Source: Terriglobus albidus
Lineage (GTDB): Bacteria; Acidobacteriota; Terriglobia; Terriglobales; Acidobacteriaceae
Assembly: GCF_008000815.1 (NCBI RefSeq)
Contig: NZ_CP042806.1
Location: 4,092,001 to 4,156,000 of the forward strand
Direction: 5' to 3'
DNA: 64,000 bases
In this document: piece after piece, positions 15,417-24,778 of the stretch
Position numbering within the stretch: the stretch's first letter is position 1
Layout: each line of letters starts with the position of its first letter
The notes under the pieces: model-generated
Seen by the model: the letters and a program-made list of their open reading frames with translations, nothing else
What the model was told of the DNA's origin: nothing
The model's database searches: none
Program-made: the position numbers and the translations under genes

Positions 15417-16353
15417 CCTGGTCCACGGCATACGGCGCGCGATGCTGCGTCGAATGGAAGTGGCGCACCTGCAGTTCGCCCAGCAGACCGATACCGATCA
15501 TCTGAATACCGGCCAGGACGAGCACACCGGCGAATCCCATCGCCGGTCCATGTGCGGCCATGATGTGCTGGTGCAGAAAAAGCTTAAGCACGGCGAGCCA
15601 GAGCGCAATGGCTCCCCCGGTGACAAACCCCGCCAGACCGATACGGCCGAAGAAATGCAGCGGCCGGGTCATGTACTTCAACAGGAAGCGGATCGTCAGC
15701 AGATCGAAGAAAACGCGGATCGTGCGTGAGATGCCGTAGTGACTCTTGCCATGCTCGCGATTGCTGATCTTAATCGGCAACTCACAGATGCTGGCTCCAT
15801 ACCAGCTTGCAAGTGCGGGGATAAAGCGGTGCATCTCCCCATAGAGCGGGATGGACTGAATCAACTCGCGGCGGTACGCCTTGAAGGTTGTGCCGAAATC
15901 GTGGATCTCTACACCGCTGAGGCGCGCCATCGCCCAGTTGGCGATACGTGACGGAATCTGCCGCATGACGACATTGTCGAGGCGGCGGGCGCGCCATCCG
16001 CTGACCACGTCGTATCCCTCCTCCAGCTTGGCGAGGAAGAGCGGAATCTCCGCGGGATCATGCTGCAGATCCCCGTCCATGGAGAGGATAAAGTCTCCCT
16101 GGGAATGATCGAACCCGGCAGCCAGCGCCGAGGTCTGGCCGAAGTTGCGTCGCAGCTTGATCACGACGACGCGGCTATCGACTGCGGCCACCTCACGCAG
16201 CAAACGGTAAGTGCGGTCGCGCGAACCATCGTCCACGAAGACAAGCTCAAAGCTGTCACCGACCTGCTCCATCACCGCTTTCAGACGGTCATACAGCGCG
16301 GTGACACTCTCTTCTTCATTGTGAAACGGCACGACGACGGAGTATTTAGGCAC
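15376..16353 (-). CDS. Polyprenyl-phosphate glycosyltransferase, GT2 (GtrB/ArnC/DPM1-like)
   Basis: Membrane-attached GT2 enzyme of 325 residues that should transfer a sugar from a nucleotide donor to undecaprenyl phosphate. The start VVVPFHNEEES is typical, followed by VDDGSRDRT, the metal-binding DGDLQHDP and REHGKSHYG. Two C-terminal membrane helices (about 230-255 and 265-290) match the GtrB/ArnC type, as opposed to soluble GT2. The start codon is GTG 16353 (MPKYS). The C-terminal codons overlap the FliN-like gene by 41 bp tail to tail. Confidence 0.92.
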   Translation of the reverse strand: MPKYSVVVPFHNEEESVTALYDRLKAVMEQVGDSFELVFVDDGSRDRTYRLLREVAAVDSRVVVIKLRRNFGQTSALAAGFDHSQGDFILSMDGDLQHDPAEIPLFLAKLEEGYDVVSGWRARRLDNVVMRQIPSRIANWAMARLSGVEIHDFGTTFKAYRRELIQSIPLYGEMHRFIPALASWYGASICELPIKISNREHGKSHYGISRTIRVFFDLLTIRFLLKYMTRPLHFFGRIGLAGFVTGGAIALWLAVLKLFLHQHIMAAHGPAMGFAGVLVLAGIQMIGIGLLGELQVRHFHSTQHRAPYAVDQVIRSRSSEESLMQ

Positions 16354-16740
16354 GATTGTTAGTTTACGCCTTTGGGGCCGCCTTTGCTGGAATCTGAGCG
16401 TTTCATCAAGCGCAGATTTTCCCGTGCCCTTTGTCTTCCGTCATTCCAGCAGCCGGCTAGAGCGTTTTCCCTGTTACTGGGTATCCCGTGAGAGGGCGTG
16501 CAGCGGCGTTTTCATTGCGGAAAAACGCCCATAGATGCGGGAGCCCTACTCTTACACCTACAGGGAAAATGCTCTACGATTCTCTCCTCGCGCCACTCTC
16601 CCTGGTCTGAAGAAAATCCGCTCCTCCGCCACAAGTTGACGACGCGCCCTGGCATAAGTCCCAGAAAAGAGGTCCTCAAGTAGGTTCCACCCCGTGGACA
16701 AAGGCCACCTGCCCTCTGGCATCATGGAGACAGATATCCT
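16354..16740. other. Gene-free stretch with repeat copy 3
   Basis: 387 bp between divergent genes. It contains the third palindromic repeat (16457-16576) and should hold the promoters for the glycosyltransferase (leftward) and the gene at 16741 (rightward, GGAG 11 nt before its ATG). The short open frames here show no coding character. Confidence 0.6.
16457..16576. repeat. Palindromic dispersed repeat, copy 3
   Basis: About 120 bp with the best preserved ends: CTAGAGCGTTTTCCCTGT at the left and ACAGGGAAAATGCTCTA at the right, one mismatch over 17. The central hairpin has one extra A. It lies wholly between genes and is in the same orientation as copies 1 and 2. Confidence 0.9.
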
Positions 16741-17175
16741 ATGGCTCGCAAATTTATCGCCGCCGCGGTCGCAATTCTTCTTCTGTGGTTTGGCTACGTC
16801 GGCTATACCAACTGGCGCAAATCCCATTCCATGGCGAACGGCGAAATTACTTCTGTCAACGACGGAAATACCCAGACAGCGACTCCTGCCGCAAGCGAGC
16901 CTGAAAAACCGAAGACGCCGACGACAACCTTTGCCGCCCCTTCCTCCTCGACTCAGCCGATCGTGATTCAGCCATCAGCGCCTCTGACGGACTCTCAGCA
17001 GCCTAATGCTGTAAATGGCGCCCGTTTTGCCGGCTCCGGCAAATACCAGGTCTACCGTCAAGGCAATATCACGTACCGGATCGACACGGAGACAGGCCAG
17101 GAGTGCATCCTGCTTGCCACCAACGAAGAGTGGAAGAAACCGCAGGTCTACCAGCGCGGCTGCAAGACGAAATAA
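16741..17175 (+). CDS. Membrane-anchored periplasmic protein of unknown function
   Basis: Not recognised. 144 residues: an N-terminal membrane anchor at about 5-25 (FIAAAVAILLLWFGYVGY), a Thr/Pro/Ser-rich linker (about 30-90), and a short C-terminal beta module GKYQVYRQGNITYRIDTET followed by GQECILLATNEEWKKPQVY. Cys129 and Cys141 could form a disulfide. The gene stands alone and is convergent with the PVA-dehydrogenase-like gene, with 3 bp between the stops. Confidence 0.75.
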   Translation: MARKFIAAAVAILLLWFGYVGYTNWRKSHSMANGEITSVNDGNTQTATPAASEPEKPKTPTTTFAAPSSSTQPIVIQPSAPLTDSQQPNAVNGARFAGSGKYQVYRQGNITYRIDTETGQECILLATNEEWKKPQVYQRGCKTK

Positions 17176-17178
17176 GAG

Positions 17179-19047
17179 CTACTCTGCCAGCTCGAAAGCC
17201 AGCAATACATTTCCCCGTTGCGGTCCGCCGAAAAGATCGGCTGATCCTGAGGTAACAAAAAGCATTCCCCCGACAACTACAGGACCCGAGGCCCCTCCCA
17301 TACCTCCGCCTTTTGCTTCGACCTGATTGACCGTATCGAAGACACGGTTGGTGTCATAGCTCCAGAGCGACTGCCCCGTGGCGGCTGAGTAGGCGTGCAA
17401 GGCGCCGCTCGACGATCCGGAAAAGACGATACCGGGAATGACTGTAGCCGGTGCCTGTGCTCCAAGCGGAGGATCTGCCCGCCATATGACCTCCCCCGTG
17501 GCCAGCTTGACGGCGGCCATGCCGAACTTACCTCCGCCGCGAGTAACCGGGAAATAAGCATGCTCCCTGTCGGCGGCCGAGCCCCATTGCATGCCGCCGC
17601 CACCGTTCTCAAAGCTCGCGGTAAGCTGCCTGTTCCAGACAAGCTCTCCTTGTTTTTCAGGATCGAGGGCCCAGGCATTGCCATCCTTCTGCCCGACGAC
17701 AATCAAAGGACGTCCGTCCGGGAGTGTGCGCAATATAGGCGAGTTACCGAAGTCCACATCAGGCCCAAGCGAATCGGGGCATGTCTCGGAGCGCTGCGTC
17801 AGCGATACATTCGGCCGATACTTTCCCGGGCAGTCGCGCACATAGTGATCGTTCGCCAGCATCTGGTGAGCCCAAAGCCGCTTTCCGGTACGCATATCGA
17901 ATGCCAGGATCGCATCTGTCTCGTGCGCCGCAGGCTCGGTATATCCATTGCCCGTGGCGACGTAGATGGCATTGCGTTTCAAATCGAGCGTCGGTGACGA
18001 CCACAAACCCGCGCCGGCAGGCGCCCAGAGCTGCGTACCGATCGATGTCTTCCGAACGGGATGCGGCTCATCCTGAATCGTGTAGCTCTTCCAGATTAGT
18101 TTTCCGGTTGTAGCTTGATAGGCAGCGAGCGATCCGCGAAAAGTGCAGCAGGGATAGTTGGCATTTCCTCCTCCAGACTCTTCTAGAGAAGAAATCGGGA
18201 CAAAGAGCGTTCCGCGGTAAAGCACCGGAGCACCGGTAATACGGGCCAACGGATGCGTGTCGGTGCGCATTATCCATAGCTTCCGCCCGGAAAGTGCATC
18301 GACAGCATAGATATTCCCTTTGATGTCACCGAAGTAGGCAACCTCTTTCGCACCAGTTCCCTTCCCGGGTCCGATGACGATCGCTGTACGCACACCGGCG
18401 TTCGCGCGGAAGGACCAGAAGACACATCCACTCTTCGCGGCAATGGCGTATACGTACCCTGTATCAGAACTCACGAAGACCCGTCCGCCAACTACCGTCG
18501 GCTGCGTATATGCGGAGTTGCCATTCGGAAATCCGAATGCCCACTTGAGCTTCAATCTCGCAACATTCTGTGGGCTGATGGAAGTCTTCTGCTGATAGCG
18601 TGCATTCGTCCCATCCGCCCCCCATCCATTCCACTCAGTGGATGAAGAATCCTTCGCGGCGGTCGATACTTTGCACCGGTTCGGCATCTGAGTCGCGTCG
18701 CCGGCGGGAGAAGAAGCGAAAGGCCGCCCGGCTACATACACCGCCATGACACGCTTCTGAATCTCTGTGAGGTCAGCGGCATATTGCGTCATGGAGCCTT
18801 CGCTGATGCTTTTGAAGATATCTTCCGCGGTGAACCGGTTCAATTCATAACGGTCTGGAATGCCAGCGCGATGTGAATCATGACACCCGGCGCAACGCGC
18901 CGAAAATACATAGATTCCCAAGTTCGTCCCCTGAGGATGGATCAGATCATTCGCCGCATTCGGTGCAGCGGGACTCAATTGCGCAAGCGACACGACAGCG
19001 GTGAGCAGCATGGAAGCTGCCGGGGCGGCGAACGATGCGGTCTTCAT
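17179..19047 (-). CDS. PQQ-dependent, cytochrome c-containing dehydrogenase (polyvinyl-alcohol dehydrogenase-like)
   Basis: Periplasmic quinohaemoprotein of 622 residues. After the signal peptide (MKTASFAAPAASMLLTAVV) a haem c site CAGCH occurs near residue 50, followed by FTAEDIFKSISEGSMTQY, which fits a cytochrome domain with its Met ligand. Residues from about 120 on form an eight-bladed PQQ propeller with tryptophan-docking repeats (SGRKLW, TGKLIW, TGKRLW, TGEVIW, TGQSLW). Cytochrome domain before propeller is the polyvinyl-alcohol dehydrogenase order, so an alcohol substrate is likely but not proven. The ATG at 19047 was chosen over upstream GTG 19077 and ATG 19059 for its signal peptide. 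Confidence 0.88.
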   Translation of the reverse strand: MKTASFAAPAASMLLTAVVSLAQLSPAAPNAANDLIHPQGTNLGIYVFSARCAGCHDSHRAGIPDRYELNRFTAEDIFKSISEGSMTQYAADLTEIQKRVMAVYVAGRPFASSPAGDATQMPNRCKVSTAAKDSSSTEWNGWGADGTNARYQQKTSISPQNVARLKLKWAFGFPNGNSAYTQPTVVGGRVFVSSDTGYVYAIAAKSGCVFWSFRANAGVRTAIVIGPGKGTGAKEVAYFGDIKGNIYAVDALSGRKLWIMRTDTHPLARITGAPVLYRGTLFVPISSLEESGGGNANYPCCTFRGSLAAYQATTGKLIWKSYTIQDEPHPVRKTSIGTQLWAPAGAGLWSSPTLDLKRNAIYVATGNGYTEPAAHETDAILAFDMRTGKRLWAHQMLANDHYVRDCPGKYRPNVSLTQRSETCPDSLGPDVDFGNSPILRTLPDGRPLIVVGQKDGNAWALDPEKQGELVWNRQLTASFENGGGGMQWGSAADREHAYFPVTRGGGKFGMAAVKLATGEVIWRADPPLGAQAPATVIPGIVFSGSSSGALHAYSAATGQSLWSYDTNRVFDTVNQVEAKGGGMGGASGPVVVGGMLFVTSGSADLFGGPQRGNVLLAFELAE

Positions 19048-19326
19048 TTCGCTCAGCATACGTTGCAGCTGCAACACGATCTATTCGATTTAATCGATCA
19101 ACATAACGAAAAGCAGAATGAATGCCGAGGCTGTCTGCATGTGCGCAACAATCGAATTCCTTGCTGATACTGATCGGGATTTTGTCGCGATAAGAAAATG
19201 ATTCTGCGGGGCTTATCCAGCAGAGCGAAAGTGTTTGTCTCATTAGCCAGCTTCGGTCTACGATGGCCGCACACCGGCTTGATTTCAGGACAACAATCTC
19301 ATATCGAACGTTAGGAGCCTTGCTTC

Positions 19327-21174
19327 ATGAAACGTCGTCATCGTGCCGTACTCTCTCTTGGCGTTGCAGCCCTCTCCTTTGCCTGCACCTCGCTGCTGAC
19401 AGCCCAGGACCCCGATGGCGGCGGTGGACGAGGTCGTCCGCTGCCGGCATATCGTCCTAGCGTTCCCGCGATCCATGGCCTGGTCGCCGCCGGGCATCCG
19501 CTCGCAGCCATGGCCGGGCTGCAGATGTTATTGAAGGGCGGCAATGCATTTGACGCTGCGATCGCAGTGGGCACAACACTCAACATGATGGAACCGCAGA
19601 TGAACTCGATTGCGGGTAACGGCTTCATGACGATCTATGAGAAGAAATCCGGGAAGATTCTCTCGCTGGCTATGGCCGCAGGAGCACCGCTTGCGCTGAG
19701 AGCCGAAGAGATGACTCCTGAGACGTTGGACTGGGGCGTGAAAGCAGGTTTGCCACCTGGGAATATCGGCGGCTATCTCGTACAGTTCCAGAAATACGGA
19801 ACCATGAGTCTAAAAGATGTACTGGCGCCTGCGATTGACTATGCCGAACATGGATATCCGATGGACCGCACACTAGCAGCGGCGATTGCAGGTGCGCAGA
19901 AGCGGCTGATGCAGGCTCCAACTACGGCAAAGCTATTCTTTCCCGGCGGAAAGACACCGAAGGCCGGAGATACTTTCAAAAACCCCGATCTCGCCAATAC
20001 CCTGAAAAAGCTGGTGGAAGCCGAACAAGCAGCATTGAAGAAAGGTAAGTCCCGCCAGGATGCTATCCAGGCCGCGTACGACCGTTTCTACAAGGGCGAT
20101 ATCGCTGAGGAGTTCGAACGTTTCTTCAAGGAGAACGGCGGCCTGATCACCAAAGTCGACATGGCTGCAGTCAAGCCGGAGTGGTCTGAACCTTTACACA
20201 TCACCTATCGAGGCTACGACGTTTACAGCAATCCATCTTCGAGCCGTGGGGGCTTCGAGTTGGAGATGGCGCTTAACCTTGTAGAACCTTATGATCTGGC
20301 GAAGATGGGCAACATGAGCCCGGAAGCGTTGAACCTTGAAATGGAAGCAATCAAGGTCTCCAAGGCGGATATCTACCACTACGTTGCCGACACCCGAACG
20401 ACAAAGGTCCCGGTCGGGCAGCTTCTCTCCAAGGAGTTCGCGGTAGAACGAGGCAAGCTGATCCAACCGGGTAAGGCCATCACCTACCCTTCGTGGGGTG
20501 AATTATCGAAAGGCACAGCCACTGCCCAGGCGGCTCTGGAGCGCCCGAAAGGCCCACTCTTTCACGATGACTATGAGATCGAGCGGGACACGACGAGCTT
20601 CTCGATTGTCGATCCCTTCGGCAACGCCATCGCCTGCACACCGACCATCGGCGGCGGATTCGGCAACGGTGTGGTTGTCGGAAATACCGGTCTGCTGTTG
20701 AACAATGGCATGCGCCTTGGCTCAACCTCGCCCTATCCCGACAATGTGAACTATGTGAAGCCGGGTCAGCGGCCCCTCCTCAACAACTCTCCCGTGATTG
20801 TGTTGAAAGACGGCAAGCCAGCGTTTGTCTATGGCACACCCGGGGGAGAGACTATCGGTCAAACCGAGTTCGAGATGCTGGTGAATCTCATCGACTTCAA
20901 GCTACCTGTGCAACAGGCAGTTGAAAACCCGCGCTTCGCCGTAGACGCCAAACCCAACTTCTATAAGCCGGACTCTGAGATATCGATCACGATCGAGAAC
21001 CGTGTCCCTGCCAAAACCACAGAAGCACTGAAGGCCATGGGATACATCCTCAAGCCCGGAGGCGACTTCACAGCGGCTGTCGGCGGCATGCAGGCCATTG
21101 CCATCGATCCTGTTACTGGACAGATGACTGCCGGCGCAGATCCCCGGCGCACCGGCTATGCCGTCGGTTGGTAG
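19327..21174 (+). CDS. ggt: Gamma-glutamyltransferase
   Basis: Periplasmic Ntn-hydrolase that cleaves gamma-glutamyl bonds, such as those of glutathione. 615 residues with a signal peptide (to about 26), then GLVAAGHPLAAMAGLQMLLKG, GGNAFDAAIA and the processing site DTTSFSIVDPFGNA. Self-cleavage before the catalytic Thr (Thr422 or Thr423) gives the large and small subunits. GGFGNGVVV, RPLLNNSPVIV and YGTPGGETIGQTEF are conserved small-subunit features. The usual His after the Thr pair (TTHFS) is Ser here. It stands alone with its own terminator, divergent from the PVA-dehydrogenase-like gene. Confidence 0.94.
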   Translation: MKRRHRAVLSLGVAALSFACTSLLTAQDPDGGGGRGRPLPAYRPSVPAIHGLVAAGHPLAAMAGLQMLLKGGNAFDAAIAVGTTLNMMEPQMNSIAGNGFMTIYEKKSGKILSLAMAAGAPLALRAEEMTPETLDWGVKAGLPPGNIGGYLVQFQKYGTMSLKDVLAPAIDYAEHGYPMDRTLAAAIAGAQKRLMQAPTTAKLFFPGGKTPKAGDTFKNPDLANTLKKLVEAEQAALKKGKSRQDAIQAAYDRFYKGDIAEEFERFFKENGGLITKVDMAAVKPEWSEPLHITYRGYDVYSNPSSSRGGFELEMALNLVEPYDLAKMGNMSPEALNLEMEAIKVSKADIYHYVADTRTTKVPVGQLLSKEFAVERGKLIQPGKAITYPSWGELSKGTATAQAALERPKGPLFHDDYEIERDTTSFSIVDPFGNAIACTPTIGGGFGNGVVVGNTGLLLNNGMRLGSTSPYPDNVNYVKPGQRPLLNNSPVIVLKDGKPAFVYGTPGGETIGQTEFEMLVNLIDFKLPVQQAVENPRFAVDAKPNFYKPDSEISITIENRVPAKTTEALKAMGYILKPGGDFTAAVGGMQAIAIDPVTGQMTAGADPRRTGYAVGW

Positions 21175-21187
21175 ATCCGTAGGACGG

Positions 21188-21216
21188 TAAAGGGGCCGCT
21201 CCGAAGAGCGGCCCTT
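21188..21216. terminator. Bidirectional terminator between ggt and a TonB receptor gene
   Basis: Stem (A)GGGGCCGCTC / GAGCGGCCC(TTTT) with a CGAA loop, 14 bp after the ggt stop. A-rich on one side and T-rich on the other, it can serve both convergent genes. Confidence 0.85.
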
Positions 21217-21231
21217 TTGGTATTTCTATCC

Positions 21232-24192
21232 CTAATATCGGAACCGAGTACCCCACTGTAACTGCCGCGGATCGAGTGCGGCTGTTGGAATCATGTACGA
21301 GCTGGAATTCATAGAGGAGTTTGGCGAGTAACGGGTTGGATGGTTTGCCAGATTGAAGCCCTCGAAGAAACCTTCCAGAACCATGCGGTCACCAAGGTGA
21401 AACACCTTGGTAATACGAGCGTCCCAAGTTAACGTCGCATCCGGTACAAGGTCGGAACGAGCAATGGTCCGCGTGGCTCCGGCCAGAGAGCAGGTAGCCG
21501 TAGCGTAGTACAGAAACGCGCAGGGTCTGGTGCGATAGGCGTTGATGATGCCCAACTGGCCGTCGATGTCCCCTCGTCCCACGTACTGCGACAATCCGCG
21601 GGGTCTGTCGTTTGTGGCCTGTCCGTCGCCATCAAGGTCATATCCCGCGGAGGTCGCATAAGGGCTTCCCGAAAGGCCGCGGAAGATCGTGCTCATTTTA
21701 AATCCATGAAAAAACTCCTTCGACGCCGCCGAGATACTGAGGTTGTTGGGAGTATCCGTCGGGTTATAGGAGTAGTTCTGTGGCGTACGCTGCGTTCCGA
21801 CGTACTGCGAATAGTAGGTCGTGGAATTGATCATCGAGCGAGAGTATGCATACGAAACCACGAGTGTTTCCAAGTACTTTGGACGTGTACGGTACTGCAG
21901 CTCCAAAGCATCGTAACGAGATGAGCCATCGTTGAAGACCGAACCGAACTGGCTAAACCTCGATACCGGCCGTGATGCCAGGCTCGTTCCCGACGGCAGT
22001 GTCGTCGATGTATTTGGAAGCTTGATCACCCCTGTTGCCGGCAGGTTGAGATCGTGAGTTGCAATCTCACGTGCCGTACGGTCATGAACAAACGTCACGT
22101 TGAGCGATGACTTGTTATCGATCTGCCAACCGACACCGACGGTGTAGCTCATGGTGTATGGCAGCGCAAAATTATTTGCGAGCGTATTCGCTGCGCGTGC
22201 GCCACCAGTGTTCACATAGTCATCCAGTGACTTTCCATTCAGGACCGCAGGAATGTTCGGGTAGTTCTTCAACTGGTTCGGGTCTGTAATATTGACGGCA
22301 GCGCCGAGCGTCTGCGTCTGGTCCTGCAACCCCCAGTAAGGCCGCATACGGGTCTGATAGATCCCGAAGCCACCTTTGACGATCAACTTGCCCCGCCCAT
22401 CCACGTTGTACGCGAAACCGAAGCGTGGCTGCATGCCACCGACAAAGTCACTCCCGCGATCGGAGCTGATGAAGCTGTTGATACCGGCGAAGAATGAATT
22501 GTTCAGCAGGCCGGTATAGAACTTATTGTTTCTCAGGTTTGTATTGAAGTCGTACCGAAATCCGAGATTGAGCGTCAGGCGAGGTGTGGCCTTGAAATCG
22601 TCCTGAATGAATGCCGAATACTGCAGTTGGCGGTAGTAATAGTTCCCGTTTGATTGCTGAACAAATAGGGTTGGCCAGGTCGCCGAGTTGTTGATGTCAA
22701 ATGGAGCATCTGTGGTGAAGGTGAACTGGCCGTGCTCATAGTAGTGGGACTGATAGGTGCTGTAGACCTTGGTTGCTTCACCCCCTATCTTGATATCGTT
22801 CTTCGCTCCGGAGAGAAAAAGTGTGTCGCCGATCGTGTGATTCGTACGTGGAAAGTACTGCGGGAGTGTCGGATTCTGGCCAAAGGAATAGCTTGGGCGC
22901 ACGACCTCTGTGTCGTAGTTCGACGGAGTTGTGAAGAGGTTGTGCGACAGATAGTAGTACCGCGCCGTGTTTACGATCTTCGGGCTGATAACGTAGTCGT
23001 CTTCAAAGACCAGGCTGTGAGCGATGCTGTTGTCCGTTGTATTGTTTGCCGAGTTTACCGGACCTCCGCTCGGAAGGTACTGGTGGTCATAGGCATATCG
23101 TGCGTATGCTGAGTGGCTTGCACTGAAGGTGTGATCGACCTTTGTATCGCCAATGCTCTCCCACTGGGTGAAAGGAAAGTTCCCATTCTGCTGCGCCGCA
23201 AATGAATTGGAGCCAGGCAAAGCCGTAATCTGGGCGGAACCGATACGAAGGTACTCAAAGCTGCCGAAGAAGTGCGTTCCGCTGAGCTTCGGGACCGGAC
23301 CGCCCGTCGTCGCTCCAGTGCGCAACAGGGTGTACGGAGGCTTGGTCGTAGCCATCGCGTTGGTTGCGTTCAGATTGGCATTACGGCCGAAATAATACAT
23401 CGTTCCGTTGTATTTGCTACCGCCTGACAGCGTGACAACATTCACAACAGCGTTCAGTGCGTGACCGTACTGGGCATCAAACTGATGCTGATAAACCTTG
23501 AATTCCTGAATCGCGTCCTGAGAGATGTTGATGATCGGCGTTCCCCAGGTTGAGTCGTCGAGGGGTGTACCGTCAATGATGGTGGTATAGCCATTGCGCT
23601 GATCGGCATTTCCGCCAAACTTTGATACAGCAAACTTCTGCGTGATGCTCATGGCGCCGATCGGAGCAACCCCGGGCATGGTCTGTGCCACCGCGAGGAA
23701 ACTTCGATTGAGGACGGGAAGCACTGCGAGCTGACGGTTGTCGACGACAGCGGACGGCTGTGATTTTGTCGTTTCGATCAACGTGTCTGCGCCGCCGGCC
23801 TCCACCGATACAACTTCGGAAGTACCCGCTGTTCCCAACTCCATGTCAGCGGTAAGTTCGGACCCGACTAGCAGCTCAACGGTCTTTTTGCTATTGCCGA
23901 ATCCCTTTGCCTGAACGGCGATGCTGTACTGCGCCGGTGGCAGATTCACGGCCCGGTACTCTCCCTGCGATCCACTCTCCAGAATGCGCGCCTCGCCCGT
24001 AGCGAGATTCGTGATCGTAACCGAAGCTCCAGCGATCACGGCGCCCGTCGTATCTTTTACGCTGCCGGAGAGATTTGCTCCCACCTGCGCGTGGCCGCAG
24101 ATAGCTCCTGCGATGCAAATCATGAATATGACCATTGTGCGAGCGACTTGGTGTCGCAGCAAACCTGGGGAAAACCGGAGCAATTGCGGCAT
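21232..24192 (-). CDS. Oar-like TonB-dependent receptor 1
   Basis: Outer-membrane receptor of 986 residues. A signal peptide (to CGHAQ) is followed by a carboxypeptidase-regulatory-like domain (GSVKDTTGAVIAGASVTITN), a plug domain (about 110-230, with IIDGTPLDDSTWGT and YGHALNAVVNVVTLSGG), then a beta barrel ending in Tyr (GTRFRY), a BAM recognition end. The frame is open to 24234, but an AGGAGG 6 nt before ATG 24192 fixes the start. It is divergent from the PQQ dehydrogenase/amidohydrolase unit, so it may import that unit's substrate. Confidence 0.94.
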   Translation of the reverse strand: MPQLLRFSPGLLRHQVARTMVIFMICIAGAICGHAQVGANLSGSVKDTTGAVIAGASVTITNLATGEARILESGSQGEYRAVNLPPAQYSIAVQAKGFGNSKKTVELLVGSELTADMELGTAGTSEVVSVEAGGADTLIETTKSQPSAVVDNRQLAVLPVLNRSFLAVAQTMPGVAPIGAMSITQKFAVSKFGGNADQRNGYTTIIDGTPLDDSTWGTPIINISQDAIQEFKVYQHQFDAQYGHALNAVVNVVTLSGGSKYNGTMYYFGRNANLNATNAMATTKPPYTLLRTGATTGGPVPKLSGTHFFGSFEYLRIGSAQITALPGSNSFAAQQNGNFPFTQWESIGDTKVDHTFSASHSAYARYAYDHQYLPSGGPVNSANNTTDNSIAHSLVFEDDYVISPKIVNTARYYYLSHNLFTTPSNYDTEVVRPSYSFGQNPTLPQYFPRTNHTIGDTLFLSGAKNDIKIGGEATKVYSTYQSHYYEHGQFTFTTDAPFDINNSATWPTLFVQQSNGNYYYRQLQYSAFIQDDFKATPRLTLNLGFRYDFNTNLRNNKFYTGLLNNSFFAGINSFISSDRGSDFVGGMQPRFGFAYNVDGRGKLIVKGGFGIYQTRMRPYWGLQDQTQTLGAAVNITDPNQLKNYPNIPAVLNGKSLDDYVNTGGARAANTLANNFALPYTMSYTVGVGWQIDNKSSLNVTFVHDRTAREIATHDLNLPATGVIKLPNTSTTLPSGTSLASRPVSRFSQFGSVFNDGSSRYDALELQYRTRPKYLETLVVSYAYSRSMINSTTYYSQYVGTQRTPQNYSYNPTDTPNNLSISAASKEFFHGFKMSTIFRGLSGSPYATSAGYDLDGDGQATNDRPRGLSQYVGRGDIDGQLGIINAYRTRPCAFLYYATATCSLAGATRTIARSDLVPDATLTWDARITKVFHLGDRMVLEGFFEGFNLANHPTRYSPNSSMNSSSYMIPTAALDPRQLQWGTRFRY

Positions 24193-24778
24193 GGGACCTC
24201 CTGAATGAGCAAAAATTGGGACCCCTCGGAGCATCTACTCCGGTCCCTGTGTTTTGGACATGGCCTGGCTGAACGGCGCCGAGGGATACGGCGAGCGTCA
24301 AATCGCACTAACTGACACTGCAACGACGTGATGCGAACAGCAGCACTTCAGGCTCGGTTGCCAGATAGATCAACTTGGAATGATTCGAGCTGCCACAGCG
24401 AAAGAGGATGCTGCGCTTCGTCTTACGAGCAACAGAGACACAGAAACATGGGGACCGCGCCTTCGACTGCCGACTCTTGTTTCATGGATGACTGGATCGT
24501 AACCCCGATTGCGGTGAAGGTCTAATCGAAAGTTTTTTCCGATCCATAGTCATATTTTGTTGATATGTCGATCCACTAATCAAGCATGGCTATAGTCCTT
24601 ACAAAAATTTCGATTAGACGAGCCGAGCCGTTCTATTTATGGTTTGCACACACGCACGTTTCCCATCTGTGATGCGAAGACTCCTCGCGCACCTGAGTAC
24701 TCTTTGTACGCACACTTACTGTCACCGTCTTGAAGACCAGTAACCGTGGGTATCGCCCACGAGGAGAGAACGACGCAC
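24193..24778. promoter_or_regulatory. Long divergent control region with a 12-bp inverted repeat
   Basis: 586 bp between the TonB receptor and the PQQ dehydrogenase genes. GTCTAATCGAAA (24520-24531) is repeated inverted as TTTCGATTAGAC (24608-24619). The AT-rich DNA between them has smaller partial symmetries (CATAGTCATAT...ATATGTCGATC). Paired sites on either side of an AT-rich promoter suit a looping regulator; the LysR gene at 28242 is a candidate. No gene is visible. Confidence 0.55.
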
